From: Hyphomicrobium nitrativorans NL23
GTDB taxonomy: Bacteria > Pseudomonadota > Alphaproteobacteria > Rhizobiales > Hyphomicrobiaceae
DNA: 64,000 nucleotides
Reading direction: 5' to 3'
Assembly (NCBI RefSeq): GCF_000503895.1
Contig: NC_022997.1
Location: 3,413,821-3,477,820, forward strand
Positions 61,125 through 64,000 of this stretch are shown here, in pieces (position 1 is the first letter of the stretch; each line of letters starts with the position of its first letter). The position numbers and the translations under genes were made by a program. The notes beneath the pieces are model-generated. The model ran no database searches, was not told the DNA's origin, and worked only from the letters and a program-made list of their open reading frames with translations.

Positions 61125-62084
61125 ATGACCGTGCGAGCACCCGATCCCACCGCCATCGAAGACGCCGCGCGGCTTCTCAACGAGGGTGAGCTTGTGGCCT
61201 TTCCGACGGAGACCGTCTACGGCCTCGGCGCGGATGCCACCAACGGACGCGCCGTCGCAGCCGTGTTCGCGACCAAGGGGCGGCCGCAGTTCAACCCGCT
61301 GATCGTGCATGTGCCCGATCTCGCGGCCGCCGAGCGGATCGCGGTGGTGGGGCCGCACGCGCGCCTTCTGGCGGAGGTGTTTTGGCCGGGGCCGCTGACG
61401 ATGGTTCTCAAGCGCCGTGCGGAGAGCGGATTGTCGGATCTCGTGACGGCGGGGCTCGACACGGTGGCCGTACGAGTGCCCTCCCATCCGGTTGCGCAGG
61501 CGCTTCTCGCCGCCACGGGCAAGCCGCTTGCCGCACCTTCCGCCAATCGCAGCGGGCGCGTCAGCCCGACGAGCGCGCAGCATGTGGCGGACGATTTCGG
61601 CAGCGACGTGCGGCTCGTCCTCGACGGCGGCAATACGGGATACGGCGTCGAAAGCACGGTGGTGGATGCGTCGCGCTTCGACGGCATCCGGCTGCTGCGC
61701 CCCGGTGCGGTGACGCGTGGCGCGCTCCAGGCGGTGCTGATGGGGCCGTTCGCGGAAGACGATGCGCCGGACGCGGCACGCCCGACCTCCCCCGGCCAGC
61801 TCGCGAGCCATTATGCGCCGAATGCGCTGCTGCGGCTCGACGCGACCGACGTTCGGCCCGGGGAAGCGTTGCTCGCGTTCGGACCGAACCCTCCGGCGAC
61901 GGATGGGGCTGCGATCAATCTCAGCGCGAAGGGCGATCTCGCCGAGGCCGCGGCGGCGTTGTTCGCTTCCCTGCGCGAACTCGACCGCTCGGGCGTCGCG
62001 GCCATCGCGGTGATGCCCATTCCGGATCACGGTCTCGGGGAAGCGATCAACGACCGGCTTCGGCGCGCGGCCGCGCCTCGCTAG
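61125..62084 (+). CDS. L-threonylcarbamoyladenylate synthase (Sua5/TsaC type)
   Basis: Makes threonylcarbamoyl-AMP for the t6A37 modification of ANN-decoding tRNAs. 319 residues from the ATG at 61125, the long Sua5-type form. YrdC domain at about 1-205: VAFPTETVYGLGADA, FATKGRPQFNPLIVH, GPLTMVLKRR and SANRSGRVSPTSAQHV. A C-terminal Sua5 domain starts at PTSPGQLASHYAPNALL. It is divergent from the acyl-CoA dehydrogenase gene. The MITE-like element begins 22 bp after the stop. Confidence 0.93.
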   Translation: MTVRAPDPTAIEDAARLLNEGELVAFPTETVYGLGADATNGRAVAAVFATKGRPQFNPLIVHVPDLAAAERIAVVGPHARLLAEVFWPGPLTMVLKRRAESGLSDLVTAGLDTVAVRVPSHPVAQALLAATGKPLAAPSANRSGRVSPTSAQHVADDFGSDVRLVLDGGNTGYGVESTVVDASRFDGIRLLRPGAVTRGALQAVLMGPFAEDDAPDAARPTSPGQLASHYAPNALLRLDATDVRPGEALLAFGPNPPATDGAAINLSAKGDLAEAAAALFASLRELDRSGVAAIAVMPIPDHGLGEAINDRLRRAAAPR

Positions 62085-62105
62085 ACGGGGCTGCGCCTCG
62101 CTTTA

Positions 62106-62394
62106 GGCTCCAAACCCAATCAGGATGGCATCACGACGCGAGGGCTTTTGTTCGTCTGGCAGGAGCGAGGTCGCAGCAAACCTCTATGGTTTGCAAGACC
62201 TTGCGACGTGCTGGAAGCACGCCTCCGGCATGAACCAGACGGGCAAAAGAGCCGCGCGGCTCCGCCGTGAGACAAGATTGGCCGATGGCGGCGTCGAAAC
62301 GCTCGACCGATGCGTAGGCATCGCTCTTCGCGCTTCTCCTGGCCCTCGGCCAATCTTGTCTCATCGTGACGCCATCCTGATTGGGTTTGGAGCC
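62106..62394. mobile_element. MITE-like element, full copy
   Basis: 289 bp, no transposase. Terminal inverted repeats of 30 bp start GGCTCCAAACCCAATCAGG and match at 29 of 30 positions. TA on both sides (62104-62105, 62395-62396) fits TA target duplication of IS630/Tc1-type transposases. An internal 17-bp inverted repeat (GAGACAAGATTGGCCGA at 62269-62285, complement at 62346-62362) gives a second hairpin. A 158-bp internal-deletion relative is at 32762-32919. Its right edge forms the stop codon of the neighbouring minus-strand gene. Confidence 0.82.
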
Positions 62395-62885
62395 TAGCAC
62401 TGAGACCGGCAGCTCAGACGGCATCGTTGACGGGCGGCGGTGCATTGCGAGGCGCTGAGGCCCGCGCACGACACCGACTGGCACTGGCTGCCACAGCGGC
62501 CGATGCAGTCGCGCCCGATCGTGGATGGGCGTGCGACGCCGGGGCTGATCTCGCCGGGCGCGGACGGAAGGCGAGGTCCGGGCTCCACGCGCGGAGCGGG
62601 CAGGAACTGCGGGCGCGGCGTGATCCGAGTTGGGGGTGCGGGGCGCGGATTGGGGCGAATTCCAGGGACGATGGGATCGCGGACCGATTGGGCTTCGGCG
62701 GGAGCGGACGTCGCAACTCCAAGCGTGGCGACGCCGGCAACGGCCGCGAGCCCGCATAGAATCACTGGAACGATATGCCTGAGATGACCGGCTCTTTGCC
62801 GAAGGCGGCCAAAGCCTGTAAAGGGATCGAAATGAAAGATGGCATAAAATATGCGATCTGTTCTTTCGCGAAACCGTCCGTCCAT
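62394..62885 (-). CDS. Secreted Pro-rich protein with Cys-rich C-terminus
   Basis: 163 residues if started at the ATG at 62885, whose codon overlaps the ATG of the divergent oxidase gene (shared CATG). A hydrophobic signal-like segment (IVPVILCGLAAVAGVATLGVA) lies about 45 residues in, followed by a Pro/Arg-rich linker and a Cys-rich end with eight cysteines in 40 residues (CIGRCGSQCQSVSC, CTAARQRCRLSCRSQC). The late signal suggests the true start may be a GTG closer to it. The TAG stop consists of the TA target duplication plus the last base of the MITE-like element. Function unknown; the cysteines suggest disulfides or metal binding. Confidence 0.62.
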   Translation of the reverse strand: MDGRFRERTDRIFYAIFHFDPFTGFGRLRQRAGHLRHIVPVILCGLAAVAGVATLGVATSAPAEAQSVRDPIVPGIRPNPRPAPPTRITPRPQFLPAPRVEPGPRLPSAPGEISPGVARPSTIGRDCIGRCGSQCQSVSCAGLSASQCTAARQRCRLSCRSQC

Positions 62886-64000
62886 GTCGTCCTCCGTTCG
62901 CCCCGCATCAAGCGATTTTCTTTCCCGCCTGACGGCCATCGTCGGAGCCGACAACGCCATTGCGGACCCGGCAGAGCAAGCGCCCTACCTTAGCGAATGG
63001 CGCGACCTTTATATGGGCCGCACACCGCTCATCGTTAAGCCCGCCTCTACGGACGAGGTTTCGCGCGTGTTGGCGCTTGCTAATGCCGAGGGCGTCGGCA
63101 TCGTCCCGCAGGGCGGCAACACCGGCCTCGTCGGCGGGCAGATCCCGCGCGAGACCGGCTGCGACATCGTGCTGTCGCTGAAGCGTATGCGGCGCATTCG
63201 AGCCATCGATCCCGCCGGCACGGCGATGACGGTCGACGCCGGACTCACGCTCGCGGACGTGCAGGATGCCGCGCGCAAGGCCGGACGGATGTTTCCGCTC
63301 GGGCTCGCCTCCGAGGGCAGCGCCACCATCGGCGGCAATCTCGCGACCAACGCAGGCGGGCATCAGGTGCTGGCGTACGGCCCGACGCGATCTCTCGTCT
63401 ACGGGCTCGAAGTGGTGCTCGCGGACGGACAGGTGTGGGACGGGCTTCGGACGCTCAAAAAGGACAACACAGGCTACGATCTGCGCGACCTGTTCGTCGG
63501 ATCGGAAGGCACGCTCGGCGTCATCACGGCAGCGACGCTGAAGCTCTTTCCGGAACCGGACGAGCGGACGACGGCGTTCGTCTCGCTGCCGAGCCTCGAC
63601 GCCCTGCTCCCATTTTTCCAGCTTGCGGAACGCCGTGCCGGGGCGGCGCTCACCGCGTTCGAGTTCATGTGCGATCTCATCGTTTCGTTCGTCGTACAGC
63701 ACATCCCAGGCACGCGCCATCCGCTCGCGGACGACGCCCCGTGGTTCGTATTGCTGGAGCTTTCGGGCGCGGAGGGCAGCACGGCGACGCCGATGGAACG
63801 GCTTCTCGGAGAGGCCAGCGAGGCGGGGCTCGTGAGCGATGCCGTTGTCGCGCAGTCGCTGACCCAGGCCGAGGTGCTGTGGAAGATCAGGGAAGCCGCG
63901 TCGGAAGCGCAGAAGGGCGAGGGCGGCTCCATCAAGCACGACATCTCGGTGCCGATCGCGCGCGTGCCGGAGTTGCTTGTGAAAGCGGGGGAGGCCGTTC
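62884..64000 (+). CDS. FAD-linked oxidase (GlcD/D-2-hydroxyacid dehydrogenase type), 3' end outside window
   Basis: First 372 codons of an FAD-binding_4 / FAD-oxidase_C enzyme, relatives of which oxidise D-2-hydroxyacids such as D-lactate, glycolate or D-2-hydroxyglutarate. Starts MSSSVRPASSDFLSRL at 62884. FAD-site motifs: VPQGGNTGLVGGQIP, GLASEGSATIGGNLATNAGG and DLFVGSEGTLGVITAATLKL. The C-terminal catalytic domain begins near residue 215 (FVSLPSLDALLPFFQLAE) and is cut off at SIKHDISVPIARVPELL. Exact substrate cannot be told. Confidence 0.92.
   Translation, partial: MSSSVRPASSDFLSRLTAIVGADNAIADPAEQAPYLSEWRDLYMGRTPLIVKPASTDEVSRVLALANAEGVGIVPQGGNTGLVGGQIPRETGCDIVLSLKRMRRIRAIDPAGTAMTVDAGLTLADVQDAARKAGRMFPLGLASEGSATIGGNLATNAGGHQVLAYGPTRSLVYGLEVVLADGQVWDGLRTLKKDNTGYDLRDLFVGSEGTLGVITAATLKLFPEPDERTTAFVSLPSLDALLPFFQLAERRAGAALTAFEFMCDLIVSFVVQHIPGTRHPLADDAPWFVLLELSGAEGSTATPMERLLGEASEAGLVSDAVVAQSLTQAEVLWKIREAASEAQKGEGGSIKHDISVPIARVPELLVKAGEAV

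Noticed and set aside
59274-62084. Open frame of 936 codons on the plus strand.
   Set aside because: Its first 617 codons are antisense to the acyl-CoA dehydrogenase and encode His/Arg/Ala-rich sequence with no family; only the last 319 codons (from 61125) are a real gene.

Overview
The window is high-GC alphaproteobacterial DNA, most likely from the order Hyphomicrobiales (Rhizobiales). The evidence is the gene neighbourhoods: DjlA-like protein / PGRP amidase / RNase P RNA / mraZ / rsmH / ftsL / ftsI, histone-deacetylase-like gene / xseB / dxs, an extensin-like lipoprotein, a zf-CHCC protein and Irr/ICE-like operators. The family cannot be fixed from sequence alone. Both ends cut genes: murD at the left and an FAD-linked oxidase at the right. 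Coding density is high, most intergenic spaces are short, and there is no prophage, CRISPR array or intact transposase gene.

Layout. 1-5.4 kb (minus): murE-murF-mraY-murD, the second part of the division/cell-wall (dcw) cluster. 5.5-12.7 kb: a divergent iron locus. Its minus arm holds a 48-codon Cys peptide gene, a Cys-helix protein, a Bfd-like ferredoxin, an imelysin and a DUF1513 protein. Its plus arm holds an imelysin and a di-heme oxidoreductase. An Rrf2 regulator without cluster cysteines and three Irr/ICE-like palindromes lie between the arms. 12.7-18.1 kb: FAD monooxygenase, zf-CHCC protein, hydrolase, extensin-like lipoprotein and HWE kinase. 18.2-28.6 kb: sulfate assimilation, with cysT-cysW-cysA and a CysB-type LysR gene in one overlapping operon, an XRE-cupin regulator, a porin, a serine hydrolase and two sulfate-binding proteins. 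A 13-bp motif recurs at three promoters there. 28.6-37.5 kb: hybrid sensor kinase, tRNA-Leu(UAA), ceramidase-like protein, thioredoxin-like protein, an OhrR/MarR regulator with a hydrolase, an ATPase-only protein and a pentapeptide-repeat protein.

37.5-53.3 kb: periplasmic PCMT and a fused 5-oxoprolinase, then the first part of the dcw neighbourhood on the plus strand (djlA-like, amidase, rnpB, mraZ, rsmH, ftsL, ftsI), followed by a GNAT/FemAB-like protein. 53.5-64 kb: XRE regulator, dxs, xseB, histone-deacetylase-like amidohydrolase, a membrane protein of unknown role, a DmdC-like acyl-CoA dehydrogenase, a Sua5-type threonylcarbamoyl-AMP synthase, a Cys-rich secreted protein and the FAD-linked oxidase.

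Most notable points. (1) The dcw cluster is split exactly between ftsI and murE; the halves are 43-47 kb apart and point away from each other, as one inversion would produce. (2) murE now lies 76 bp downstream of the iron operon on the same strand. (3) The iron operon starts with an apparently unannotated 48-codon Cys peptide gene and a protein with cysteines at i, i+4, i+8, i+12, behind tandem ICE-like boxes 22 bp apart. (4) Two TA-flanked MITE-like elements with 30-bp terminal inverted repeats occur, one of which forms the stop codon of its neighbour. (5) A hairpin repeat family shows compensatory base-pair changes.
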